Program-made: the position numbers and the translations under genes
Notes under the pieces: model-generated
What the model saw: only the letters and a program-made list of their open reading frames with translations
Told to the model about the DNA's origin: nothing
Database searches by the model: none
Shown: positions 43,811 through 51,883 of the stretch, in pieces
How the letters are laid out: every line of letters begins with the position of its first letter
Numbering within the stretch: position 1 is the stretch's first letter
NCBI RefSeq assembly: GCF_037892545.1
Contig: NZ_JBBKBG010000001.1
Span: 62,001 to 126,000, forward strand
Direction: 5' to 3'
DNA: 64,000 nucleotides
Source of the DNA: Pseudogracilibacillus sp037892545
GTDB lineage: Bacteria; Bacillota; Bacilli; Bacillales; Amphibacillaceae

Positions 43811-43840
43811 TCCGAGAAAATGCTATTTCTCGGATTTTCT
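43809..43840 (+). terminator. Terminator after yqeM
   Basis: AATCCGAGAAA (43809-43819) pairs with TTTCTCGGATT (43826-43836), a perfect 11-bp stem with a 6-nt loop, followed by TTCT. Its 5' arm begins inside the yqeM stop codon. Confidence 0.85.
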
Positions 43841-43855
43841 TCTATCTATGCCGAT

Positions 43856-43884
43856 TTTACAAAACGAACAAATCCTCCTATAAT
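43856..43884 (+). promoter_or_regulatory. SigA promoter of comEA-EB-EC
   Basis: TTTACA (43856-43861), a 17-bp spacer and a perfect TATAAT (43879-43884). It lies between the yqeM terminator and the comEA start. No clear pair of ComK boxes was found beside it. Confidence 0.75.
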
Positions 43885-43916
43885 CATTTTAAATACATGA
43901 TAAAGGGGGAATACAT

Positions 43917-44534
43917 TTGCTCGATATGTGGCGAAAATATGGAGTCATTGGTATTGTTATCATAGTCGTTGGTTCATTTATATTGTTGCAATTTTTTTCA
44001 AAAAAAGAAGAAGAAACATCGATGATCGTGGATCAACAAGACAATGTATTTGCGCAAAACGAAAAAGAAACGACAGTAGAAGCAGAAGAACCGCTTATCT
44101 TGTTGGTTGATATTAAAGGGGCCATCAAACATCCAGGCTTATATAAAATTAATGAAGGAGACCGTATCCAAGATGTGATTGATTTAGCAGGTGGATTAAC
44201 AGAGGATGCGGATGAAAACCAAATTAATTTAGCGCAGCGGTTGCAGGATGAAATGGTTATTTATATCCCGACAATTGGAGAAGAGATTGAACATACACAG
44301 CCGAACATTTCCTCCACTAACACTCAACATGCACAAGATGGAAAGATAGCCATTAATCATGCAACGGTAGAAGAAATTCAAACATTGAATGGCATCGGCC
44401 CTAAAAAAGCGGAAACCATTATTGCCCATCGGGAGGAAAACGGACCGTTTCAAACGATTGAAGATTTACTTAATGTAAGCGGTATAGGGGAGAAAACGCT
44501 AGAAAATATACGAGATCAAATTTCTGTACCGTAA
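43917..44534 (+). CDS. comEA: Competence DNA receptor ComEA
   Basis: 205-residue membrane-anchored protein that binds double-stranded DNA outside the cell. One membrane helix lies at about residues 9-27, an SLBB domain (VDIKGAIKHPGLYKI near 63) follows, and a C-terminal helix-hairpin-helix pair contains INHATVEEIQTLNGIGPKKA near 143. The start is TTG 43917, 6 nt after AAAGGGGGA; the ATG three codons later is too far from it. Confidence 0.94.
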   Translation: MLDMWRKYGVIGIVIIVVGSFILLQFFSKKEEETSMIVDQQDNVFAQNEKETTVEAEEPLILLVDIKGAIKHPGLYKINEGDRIQDVIDLAGGLTEDADENQINLAQRLQDEMVIYIPTIGEEIEHTQPNISSTNTQHAQDGKIAINHATVEEIQTLNGIGPKKAETIIAHREENGPFQTIEDLLNVSGIGEKTLENIRDQISVP

Positions 44535-44564
44535 ACAAACATGCTATACAGGGAGGAATACAAG

Positions 44565-45014
44565 GTGAACCGTTTAAATTGGGAACAATATTTTATTGCA
44601 CAAGCACATATCGTTTCATTACGTAGTACATGTACAAGATTGAATGTAGGAGCAGTTATTGTAAAAGACAATCGATTGATTGCAACAGGGTACAACGGGT
44701 CTGTCGCTGATGGAATTCATTGTACGGATGAAGGCTGTTTAGAAATTGATGGTCACTGTGTACGCACCGTTCATGCGGAAGCAAATGCGTTATTACAATG
44801 TGCAAAATTCGGTGTGTCGACAAATGATACAGTTATTTATATTACACATTTCCCATGTTTACATTGTACAAAACAACTTATTCAAGCAGGAGTGAAGAAA
44901 ATATATTATTCAGATGATTATCGTAACAATAAAATTGCGGAACAATTGCTTAAAGAAGCGAATATCGATTACGAAAAAATTCCATTAACAGATGTTGAAA
45001 TTACTGTGAAATAA
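44565..45014 (+). CDS. comEB: ComE operon protein 2, dCMP deaminase family
   Basis: 149-residue zinc deaminase. The zinc site is HAEANALL (His and catalytic Glu) near residue 71 and PCLHC near 99-103. The start is GTG 44565 with GGGAGG 8 nt upstream, giving MNRLNWEQYF; an upstream in-frame ATG at 44541 precedes the RBS. It deaminates dCMP to dUMP in the family; in B. subtilis comEB is not essential for DNA uptake. Confidence 0.93.
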   Translation: MNRLNWEQYFIAQAHIVSLRSTCTRLNVGAVIVKDNRLIATGYNGSVADGIHCTDEGCLEIDGHCVRTVHAEANALLQCAKFGVSTNDTVIYITHFPCLHCTKQLIQAGVKKIYYSDDYRNNKIAEQLLKEANIDYEKIPLTDVEITVK

Positions 45015-45033
45015 AAGGAGGCAATGGCAAACA

Positions 45034-47316
45034 TTGTATCCTTTTCAATTTCATTTTTATATCATTGTTTTCGCCGTCATTCTCGTACCAATTAGTCTTT
45101 ATTTCCAATCTTATATATTGATTATTTTATATATTAGTTGGCTTGTTTATTTATACGTGTATAGGGGCCTCAAAATCTCCATCGTTTTAACGAGTATAGG
45201 TATGATAGGTATCGCATATGCGTATCTCCCAACTATTGAACATAAGGATCCAATTGAAAATGAAAATGTGACCATACAAGGGGAAATTATTACGAAGATA
45301 GAGGAGACAGATAAAACGATTTATTTTACAGTGGAAGTAGAGGGTGAAAAAATATATACGACATATTTTAAAGAGAAAGATACATCATCCCAAATGCTAT
45401 CGCACCTACAGTATGGCGCAGTTTGTCAGTTTGAAGGGGAGTTAAGCGCTCCTAAGCAAGCGACAAATCCTTATGAATTTGATTTCGCTACTTACTTAGC
45501 GAAACAAGGGATTTACAAACAATTAGTCCTTTCACCTACCGAACATTTTCATTGTAAAACGACAACCTCTTTTTTACAAAAGTTATATGAAATACGAAAA
45601 ACCATCATGACAAAAATAGATATGAATGTTTCAGATGTCACGAGTGCATGGATGAAAGCCTTATTATTTGGTCATACAGCTCAAATAGACGAAGAAATAA
45701 TGGACACATTCCAACGTTGGGGTCTTTCTCATATATTAGCGATATCTGGATTACATGTAGGAATTATTACAGCACTACTTTATTTCGTATTAGTTTCCAT
45801 GCGTGTAACGACAAAGGAAAATGCTTTACTTATGATCGTTTGTTTTTTGCCAATTTATATATTTCTAGCAGGTGCAGAACCTTCCGTGTGGCGGGCTTCC
45901 TTAATGGTTATCGTCGTCTTGGTTATGCAACGATTTTCGTTAAACATTTTTTATGCAGATTTATTAAGTATGATTATGCTATTGTTAATTATTTTTCAAC
46001 CTTACATTATCTATCACATTGGATTTCAATTTTCATTTGCAGTCACTTTTAGTTTAATTATTTCATCCCAACTATTAAAAAATACAAAAATTCGTTGGGT
46101 ACAAGCACTCCAAATTAGTTTTATTGCACAGATGGCTATTTTGCCACTCCAAATTCATTACTTCTCCATATTTCAACCCTTATCTATTATAATAAATGTT
46201 CTTGTTATCCCTTATTTTACTTTATTTGTAATGCCAATATTGTTTATTCAATTACTTAGCATCATATTATTACCCGGTGTAATTACCTCATTCGTTGATA
46301 CACTTTTTCGTATTGTGCATGAAAAAGTTTTAAATCTTATTACATTACTTGATACGTTTGGTCAATTTCCTTTATTTATTGGATCCATGAATATGTTCAC
46401 GGTTATTTTATATTATAGTTTCTTCGTATTATTCCTCATAAGTTTAGAAAGAAAAATATGGAAAAAGGCAATGATAACAGGCTTATTATTTTGTTCCTTT
46501 TTAATTTTTCTAGCATTACGGCCATATTTTAATCCGTATGGTACTGTAACGATGTTAAATATAGGGCAAGGAGACGCTTTTGTTATTGAATTGCCATATC
46601 GAAAAGGGGTATATATGATTGATGCCGGAGCAAAATTTTCATACGAAAATATGGAGCCGACTAATTCTGTTTATAAAAATGTCATACGTCCATTTTTATA
46701 TGGCAAAGGTATTCAGAAGATTGATGCTATTTTTATTAGTCATGAAGATCTTGATCATGATGGAAGTATACCGTTTATTATGGATCAATTTCACGTCCAA
46801 AAAATTATCGTATCCGAATATTTCGACATAGAAAATTCCCGTGTTGCGAGGGAGATAGATAAAATTAAGCGGATTAAAACGGGAACATCCATGGAAGAAA
46901 ACGGCATAAAATGGCATATCATTGGACCTAACTTCAATAAAAATGATGCAAATGAAAATTCACTAAATATATTGGTGAGATTTGGTTCTACCACATGGTT
47001 ATTTACGGGAGATATGTATATAGAAAATGAAGCAACATTGATAGAGCATTACCCTAATTTACAAATAGATGTATTGAAAGTTGCACATCATGGAAGTAAA
47101 ACATCTACGAGTGATGTGCTTTTGCGCCATGTTCGACCAAAGGTAGCGCTTATTTCTGTGGGAGAAAATAATCGATATAATCATCCTGCAACAGAAGTGA
47201 TCGATCGTTTAGAAGGCCATCATATAAATATATATCGGACAGATGAAGAGGGTGCAGTGGAATTTCACTATAAAGAGGATCATGCATATTTCCGAGAATT
47301 TAAGCAAACAAAATGA
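45034..47316 (+). CDS. comEC: DNA internalization channel ComEC
   Basis: 760-residue ComEC/Rec2 protein that forms the channel for single-stranded DNA. An N-terminal OB-like domain (about 70-160) is flanked by membrane helices. The competence domain includes HILAISGLHVGIITALLYF near residue 230. The C-terminal metallo-beta-lactamase domain includes MLNIGQGDAFVIELP near 507 and ISHEDLDHDG near 569, probably the nuclease. The start is TTG 45034, 12 nt after AAAAGGAGG; a closer ATG is out of frame. Confidence 0.94.
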   Translation: MYPFQFHFYIIVFAVILVPISLYFQSYILIILYISWLVYLYVYRGLKISIVLTSIGMIGIAYAYLPTIEHKDPIENENVTIQGEIITKIEETDKTIYFTVEVEGEKIYTTYFKEKDTSSQMLSHLQYGAVCQFEGELSAPKQATNPYEFDFATYLAKQGIYKQLVLSPTEHFHCKTTTSFLQKLYEIRKTIMTKIDMNVSDVTSAWMKALLFGHTAQIDEEIMDTFQRWGLSHILAISGLHVGIITALLYFVLVSMRVTTKENALLMIVCFLPIYIFLAGAEPSVWRASLMVIVVLVMQRFSLNIFYADLLSMIMLLLIIFQPYIIYHIGFQFSFAVTFSLIISSQLLKNTKIRWVQALQISFIAQMAILPLQIHYFSIFQPLSIIINVLVIPYFTLFVMPILFIQLLSIILLPGVITSFVDTLFRIVHEKVLNLITLLDTFGQFPLFIGSMNMFTVILYYSFFVLFLISLERKIWKKAMITGLLFCSFLIFLALRPYFNPYGTVTMLNIGQGDAFVIELPYRKGVYMIDAGAKFSYENMEPTNSVYKNVIRPFLYGKGIQKIDAIFISHEDLDHDGSIPFIMDQFHVQKIIVSEYFDIENSRVAREIDKIKRIKTGTSMEENGIKWHIIGPNFNKNDANENSLNILVRFGSTTWLFTGDMYIENEATLIEHYPNLQIDVLKVAHHGSKTSTSDVLLRHVRPKVALISVGENNRYNHPATEVIDRLEGHHINIYRTDEEGAVEFHYKEDHAYFREFKQTK

Positions 47317-47339
47317 GGTTGGATTATTATCCAACCTCA
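47314..47339 (-). terminator. Terminator between comEC and yqzM
   Basis: TGAGGTTGGAT (47314-47324) and ATCCAACCTCA (47329-47339) form a perfect 11-bp stem with a TATT loop. The T-rich tail (TTTTGTTTGCTT) is on the reverse strand, so it mainly terminates yqzM. The 5' arm contains the comEC stop codon. Confidence 0.8.
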
Positions 47340-47357
47340 TGCAACGTATGTATGCGA

Positions 47358-47489
47358 TTAGTTCATTTGTGCAATTACTGCTCCGAGTATATAAATAAAA
47401 ATAAAGAATACAAATGAAGCGATGAAACCAGTTGCCGCATGTGGTACGTCAAGTGATTTTTCTTGTGGGTCTTTTTCAAATTCGTTCAT
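47358..47489 (-). CDS. yqzM: Small membrane protein of the YqzM family
   Basis: 43-residue protein: a polar N-terminus MNEFEKDPQEKSLDVPHAA followed by one membrane helix (about residues 21-40). It sits between comEC and holA on the reverse strand, as yqzM does in B. subtilis. ATG 47489 has AGGAGGG 5-6 nt upstream. The function is unknown. Gene order, RBS, topology and a dedicated terminator support a real gene despite the size. Confidence 0.85.
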   Translation of the reverse strand: MNEFEKDPQEKSLDVPHAATGFIASFVFFIFIYILGAVIAQMN

Positions 47490-47618
47490 CTTAATCCCTC
47501 CTGTTTCTCTATAAGTATAAATTATTTCGTGAAATAATTCTACTTTAGACTAAGCTATTTTTTAAAAAATTATTTATAAATTGATTGCCCTTAAATTATA
47601 TCAATAAACAGGAAATTT

Positions 47619-47627
47619 TGCTATGAT
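47619..47627 (+). promoter_or_regulatory. Extended -10 promoter for holA
   Basis: TGCTATGAT (47619-47627) matches an extended -10, 32 bp before the holA ATG. No good -35 was seen. Confidence 0.45.
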
Positions 47628-47659
47628 TAACCTAATGAATAAAAAGGAAAGTGTATAAT

Positions 47660-48691
47660 ATGGTAGATTTTAATGATGCATTCAAGAAACTAAAGAAAAA
47701 CAATGTTCAACCAGTGTACATATTGTATGGAGAATCACAATATTTTATCGATTTATTTAAACAAAAAATTATGGATCTGTTAGAGGATGAAATACAAGAG
47801 GAAATTAATTATTATGATTTACGCGAAACAGCTATTCAAGATGTATTAGTTGATGTAGAAACAATACCATTTTTTACAGATCGAAAATTAATTATTGCGG
47901 AAAATATGAGTTTTATTACATCTAAACAAGAAAAGATGCAAGTAGAGCACGATGTCACTACACTTGAGGCGTATGTACAGCATCCCGCTAATTATTCTGT
48001 ACTCATCTGTATTATTCCATTTGAAAAACTAGACGAACGTAAAAAAATAACGAAAATATTAAAAAAACATGTAGAAGTCGTTCATTGTGGACCATTAAAA
48101 GAAAAAGCACTTAGAAATTGGGTGTTATATTTAGCAAAGGAAGAACAAATAACGATGGATGCTGATGCTTGTGAGCTATTAGAGGCAGAATTTGAGACAA
48201 ACTTAACTTTGTTAGCATCTGAAATAAAAAAACTTGCCTTATACGTTGGAGAAGGTGGTCATGTTACAAAGGAGATTGTTCGTAATTTAATGTCTACTTC
48301 CTTAAATCAAACGGCGCTCCAATTAGTAGATGCTGTATTAAAAAATGATTTGTATGAAGCGATACATATTTATAAAGGATTAGAAAAAATGCGCGAAGAT
48401 GAAATAGGGCTACTTGCTTTATTGAGTTATCAATTTAGAATCATTTTCCAAGTGAAACTACTTGTTAATAAAGGATATCCACTACAACGAATTCAGTCAG
48501 AAGTTAACGTACATCCATATGTTGTTAAGCTTGCGCGTGAGCGAAGTAATCGCTATTCAATTCATACATTACAAAATATTATGGAGGAATTAACCAATAC
48601 GGACCAAAAAATTAAAACAGGTGTAATGGATAAGGCAATCGCATTCGAAATGCTCTTATATCAATTATCCACATTAGAACAGTATGCGTAA
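47660..48691 (+). CDS. holA: DNA polymerase III delta subunit
   Basis: 343-residue clamp-loader subunit that opens the beta sliding clamp. The N-terminus (PVYILYGESQYFIDLFKQ near residue 19) and the C-terminal block TDQKIKTGVMDKAIAFEMLL are family features. ATG 47660 has AAAGGAAAG 9 nt upstream; the in-frame GTG nine bases earlier is closer to the RBS. It corresponds to yqeN. It is convergent with rpsT across a shared terminator. Confidence 0.93.
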   Translation: MVDFNDAFKKLKKNNVQPVYILYGESQYFIDLFKQKIMDLLEDEIQEEINYYDLRETAIQDVLVDVETIPFFTDRKLIIAENMSFITSKQEKMQVEHDVTTLEAYVQHPANYSVLICIIPFEKLDERKKITKILKKHVEVVHCGPLKEKALRNWVLYLAKEEQITMDADACELLEAEFETNLTLLASEIKKLALYVGEGGHVTKEIVRNLMSTSLNQTALQLVDAVLKNDLYEAIHIYKGLEKMREDEIGLLALLSYQFRIIFQVKLLVNKGYPLQRIQSEVNVHPYVVKLARERSNRYSIHTLQNIMEELTNTDQKIKTGVMDKAIAFEMLLYQLSTLEQYA

Positions 48692-48710
48692 CAACTTAGT
48701 TTTATTTAGT

Positions 48711-48744
48711 AAAAAAGATTCCAGTTATTACTGGAATCTTTTTT
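48711..48744. terminator. Bidirectional terminator between holA and rpsT
   Basis: AAAAAAGATTCCAGT (48711-48725) and ACTGGAATCTTTTTT (48730-48744) are perfectly complementary with loop TATT. T-runs exist in both directions. Confidence 0.92.
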
Positions 48745-48753
48745 ATAATGAAC

Positions 48754-49020
48754 TTATGCAGTAACATTATTAAGTTTTTTTGCTAAACGAGCTTTATGGC
48801 GTAATCCATTGTTTTTATGTACTACCCCTTTTTGAACTGCTTTATCAATGATGCGCGTAGTTGCTGAAAATGCAACTTTTGCATTTTCTACATCATTTGC
48901 CTCGATTAACTTTTCAACTTTTTTAATATTTGTACGCATATCAGATTTAATCGCTTGGTTACGATCTCTTTTTTTATTGTTTACTTCTACACGTTTAATT
49001 GCTGATTTTAAGTTAGCCAT
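48754..49020 (-). CDS. rpsT: 30S ribosomal protein S20
   Basis: 88-residue basic, helical ribosomal protein beginning MANLKSAIKRVEVNNKK. ATG 49020 has AGGAGGTGACATC upstream; an in-frame ATG 33 nt earlier precedes the RBS and is rejected. The order holA, rpsT (reverse), gpr, spoIIP is the standard Bacillus arrangement. A SigA promoter lies about 105 bp upstream. Confidence 0.96.
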   Translation of the reverse strand: MANLKSAIKRVEVNNKKRDRNQAIKSDMRTNIKKVEKLIEANDVENAKVAFSATTRIIDKAVQKGVVHKNNGLRHKARLAKKLNNVTA

Positions 49021-49123
49021 GATGTCACCTCCTATAAATAGTTTCGTTCTCACTGTATGAAATATTTATTCATCCAATTCATTCGTTGTTCCATTACGTA
49101 AAGCAACGCAATTCGACAGAAAT

Positions 49124-49152
49124 ATTTTATCAAATAACGGGCGCAATTTCAA
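49124..49152 (-). promoter_or_regulatory. SigA promoter of rpsT
   Basis: On the reverse strand, TTGAAA (49147-49152), 17 bp and TAAAAT (49124-49129). It implies an approximately 95-nt leader before S20. Confidence 0.75.
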
Positions 49153-49223
49153 CCGTTGTACATAAAAATAAGATTTACGCTTAAACTAAGTATACATATT
49201 TGGAAATAGAAAGGGAATGGAGC

Positions 49224-50294
49224 ATGCATAATATAAGAACGGATCTAGCTATGGAAGCAAAAGAAATGTATGTGCAAGAAACAAATGAAGAAATTGAAGG
49301 AGTAAAAATCACGGAAAAAAGTGAAAAAGGAATGAAGATTTCTACCATTCATGTAAAAGAATCTGCTGCATCTAAAATTAATAAAAAAAGTGGGACCTAT
49401 ATTACGGTTCATACCAAGTCAGTGATTCAATCAGATGCAAACAAACAATTAGAAACGGCAAAAATAATTAGTAAACAACTAAATGAATTATTAACTTCTC
49501 ATGGGATTGAGGAAGATGCAACATGTTTAGTAATTGGATTAGGAAATTGGAATATTACTCCTGATGCATTAGGACCCATGGCAATCGATAAATTATTAGT
49601 TACGAACCATTTGTTTTTCATCGATGACGAAACACTGCACGAGGGATACCGACGAGTGGCAGCAATGTCACCTGGGGTCATGGGGACGACGGGAATGGAA
49701 ACGAGTGACATCGTCTTAAGTGTCATAGAAAGATTAAAACCTGATTTCGTCATTGTCGTGGATGCATTAGCGTCTAAGTCGATTGAAAGAATTAATGAAA
49801 CCATTCAAATTACGGATACAGGAATACATCCTGGTTCTGGTGTGGGGAATAAACGAAAAGAATTAAGCAAAGAGGTATTACATATCCCCGTATTTGCAAT
49901 TGGTGTACCTACTGTTGTGGATGCAGTGACCATCGTACATGATACGATGAATGAAATTTTAAAAAATCTTGGACGAGAAGCAAAGGAGGAAGGGCGCCCG
50001 AAAACAGCTCTTTTACCGAATATACTTCCCATTCAACATGAAAATTTATCAGAAAGTGACCTACCAAATGAAAAGGAAAGAAAAAAATACCTTGGTATGA
50101 TTGGTGCTTTATCTGATGACGAAAAACGATCGTTTTTACAGGAAATATTAACGCCTTCTGGCAAAAACTTAATTGTAACCCCAAAAGAAGTGGATCAATA
50201 TATGGAAGACATGGCACATTTATTAGCACAGGCTATTAATGCATGTTTACATGAAAAAGTAAAATTAAAGAAAACAACAGATTATACAAAATAA
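49224..50294 (+). CDS. gpr: Germination spore protease GPR
   Basis: 356-residue aspartic-type endopeptidase that degrades small acid-soluble spore proteins during germination. Conserved blocks are CLVIGLGNWNITPDALGP, VVDALASKSIERINETIQ and DTGIHPGSGVGNKRKELS. The zymogen is activated in the spore by cleavage in RTD/LA, present here at IRTDLAMEAKE. ATG 49224 has AAGGGA 7 nt upstream and gives a 7-residue propeptide. An in-frame TTG at 49200 would give the canonical 15 residues but has no RBS. Forespore transcription is expected; only a weak SigG-like promoter is visible. Confidence 0.93.
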   Translation: MHNIRTDLAMEAKEMYVQETNEEIEGVKITEKSEKGMKISTIHVKESAASKINKKSGTYITVHTKSVIQSDANKQLETAKIISKQLNELLTSHGIEEDATCLVIGLGNWNITPDALGPMAIDKLLVTNHLFFIDDETLHEGYRRVAAMSPGVMGTTGMETSDIVLSVIERLKPDFVIVVDALASKSIERINETIQITDTGIHPGSGVGNKRKELSKEVLHIPVFAIGVPTVVDAVTIVHDTMNEILKNLGREAKEEGRPKTALLPNILPIQHENLSESDLPNEKERKKYLGMIGALSDDEKRSFLQEILTPSGKNLIVTPKEVDQYMEDMAHLLAQAINACLHEKVKLKKTTDYTK

Positions 50295-50317
50295 ACGTTC
50301 TAAACATCCTTACGATA

Positions 50318-50325
50318 CATACAAT
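50318..50325 (+). promoter_or_regulatory. SigE-type -10 element before spoIIP
   Basis: CATACAAT (50318-50325) is identical to the -10 found before sigK and to the SigE consensus. The -35 region is weak. It lies 61 bp before the spoIIP start; spoIIP is SigE-dependent in B. subtilis. Confidence 0.5.
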
Positions 50326-50385
50326 GTCATATATAACAAACGCAAAAGTAAATCATATAAAATGATGGTTGTAAGGGTGATACGA

Positions 50386-51495
50386 ATGTTTCTAAAGAAG
50401 TCTTATGAAAGAATACTCCTTTCGTTTATCATAACGATATTTTTATTTATATGCATCGGGTGGATGACGACATTTAAGTCAACAGATAAATGGTCGTCAT
50501 CTTTTTTTTCGAGTTGGACAATCCATTTACAAGATTCACTTTTTATCCATTTATTTAATGCGGAAAATCAGGCTTTTGGTGTCATGATGGAAGATACAGA
50601 ACGAGTTTCTGTTGCAGATACGTTGTTTCAACTTATCACGAGTGTGCAACTAGATGATATGAAATCATTCCTCTTTAAAGAAATACCTGGAATTTCTATT
50701 TACGAGAGAAATATTATCGTACAAAGTGAACAGTTAGATACACATCAATTTTTATCACATGAATCAGGACCACCATTAGAATTAATTCTCGAAGATAGGG
50801 AAGCTAATTTAAAAGAAGAGGAACAAGAAGAAATAACACCGAATACACAATCAAAAACGGTATTTTTGTATAACTCACATAATCGTGAATCATTTTTGCC
50901 ACATTTAAAGGAAGAGAATCCGAATAGCGCTTACCATGACGAAGTAAATATTACAAAAATAAGTGAACGACTTCGACAACAGTTGGAAAAAAGAAATATT
51001 GGTGTGACAGTAGATGATACGGATATAACAGGGATGTTGCATAAAAAAGGATGGCAATTTTATCAATCATATGAAGCATCTAGAGAAGTTGTCGCAGACG
51101 TCATGAAGGAAAATAATCAATTACAATATTTTATCGATATTCACCGTGATAGTTTACCGAGAGATAAAACAACGAAAACGATTAACGATAAAACTTATGC
51201 GACAATACTATTTGTCGTTGGAGGAGATCATAAAGAGTACGAGAAAAATTTGTCTATTGCTACAACACTCCATAAAAAAATCGATGAAACATATCCTGGC
51301 TTAAGTAGAGGAGTAATTACGAAATCTGGTCCAGGAAACGACGGTATTTATAATCAAGATTTATCGGAAAATGCACTCCTAATTGAGCTTGGAGGTTATG
51401 AAAATACCTTTGATGAATTATATGCAACCGTAGATGTTTTTGCAGATGCGTTTAGTCAATTTTACTTTGATACAGAAAAAGTAATGAAGGAATAG
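50386..51495 (+). CDS. spoIIP: Stage II sporulation protein P, engulfment amidase
   Basis: 369-residue membrane-anchored peptidoglycan hydrolase of the DMP engulfment machine. One N-terminal helix (about residues 9-30) is followed by a linker and the catalytic domain, with the zinc motif FLYNSHNRESFLPHL near residue 163 and FIDIHRDSLPRDKTT near 250. SpoIIP has amidase and endopeptidase activity. ATG 50386 has AAGGGTGA 5 nt upstream; earlier in-frame starts precede that RBS. The yqxA-position gene follows after 12 bp. Confidence 0.94.
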   Translation: MFLKKSYERILLSFIITIFLFICIGWMTTFKSTDKWSSSFFSSWTIHLQDSLFIHLFNAENQAFGVMMEDTERVSVADTLFQLITSVQLDDMKSFLFKEIPGISIYERNIIVQSEQLDTHQFLSHESGPPLELILEDREANLKEEEQEEITPNTQSKTVFLYNSHNRESFLPHLKEENPNSAYHDEVNITKISERLRQQLEKRNIGVTVDDTDITGMLHKKGWQFYQSYEASREVVADVMKENNQLQYFIDIHRDSLPRDKTTKTINDKTYATILFVVGGDHKEYEKNLSIATTLHKKIDETYPGLSRGVITKSGPGNDGIYNQDLSENALLIELGGYENTFDELYATVDVFADAFSQFYFDTEKVMKE

Positions 51496-51507
51496 GAGGA
51501 AATGACA

Positions 51508-51774
51508 ATGAGGATTTTTTTCATTATGATCATTTGTATATTTTGTTTCGTAAGTGGGATGACGTATAAATCTGTAGATGCACAAACGGAAGAACCGACG
51601 ATAGATGTCAGAGAACAACCTTTATGGAATTATGAACCGGAAGAACAAGAGACGATTGTACAAGAAAACGAACCTTTTATTTATACGATCACTAGTAAAA
51701 TAGAAAAACTATTTAATTTTTTAATGACAACATTAGTAGATTTTCTTTATCAATTTGCCTCCTTATTTTTCTGA
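51508..51774 (+). CDS. Small membrane protein at the yqxA position
   Basis: 88-residue protein with an N-terminal helix or signal anchor (residues 2-19, IFFIMIICIFCFVSGMTY), a polar acidic middle with an EPEEQE run, and an amphipathic to hydrophobic C-terminal helix (about 62-88). It sits where B. subtilis has yqxA, between spoIIP and lepA, behind AGGAGG (8 nt to ATG 51508). Sequence similarity to YqxA is not evident by eye beyond the hydrophobic N-terminus, so only the position supports the link. A sporulation role is plausible from cotranscription with spoIIP. Confidence 0.6.
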   Translation: MRIFFIMIICIFCFVSGMTYKSVDAQTEEPTIDVREQPLWNYEPEEQETIVQENEPFIYTITSKIEKLFNFLMTTLVDFLYQFASLFF

Positions 51775-51800
51775 TGAAAACATAGGACAGTGAAATAATA

Positions 51801-51829
51801 TTGAAAGTAATAAAGGGTACTGATATAAT
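51801..51829 (+). promoter_or_regulatory. SigA promoter of lepA
   Basis: TTGAAA (51801-51806), a 17-bp spacer and a perfect TATAAT (51824-51829), 54 bp before the lepA start. It separates housekeeping lepA from the sporulation genes upstream. Confidence 0.85.
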
Positions 51830-51883
51830 CATGTAACAGATATGTAAAAATATATGCTCAATTTATTGTAGGAGTGGCAGGAA

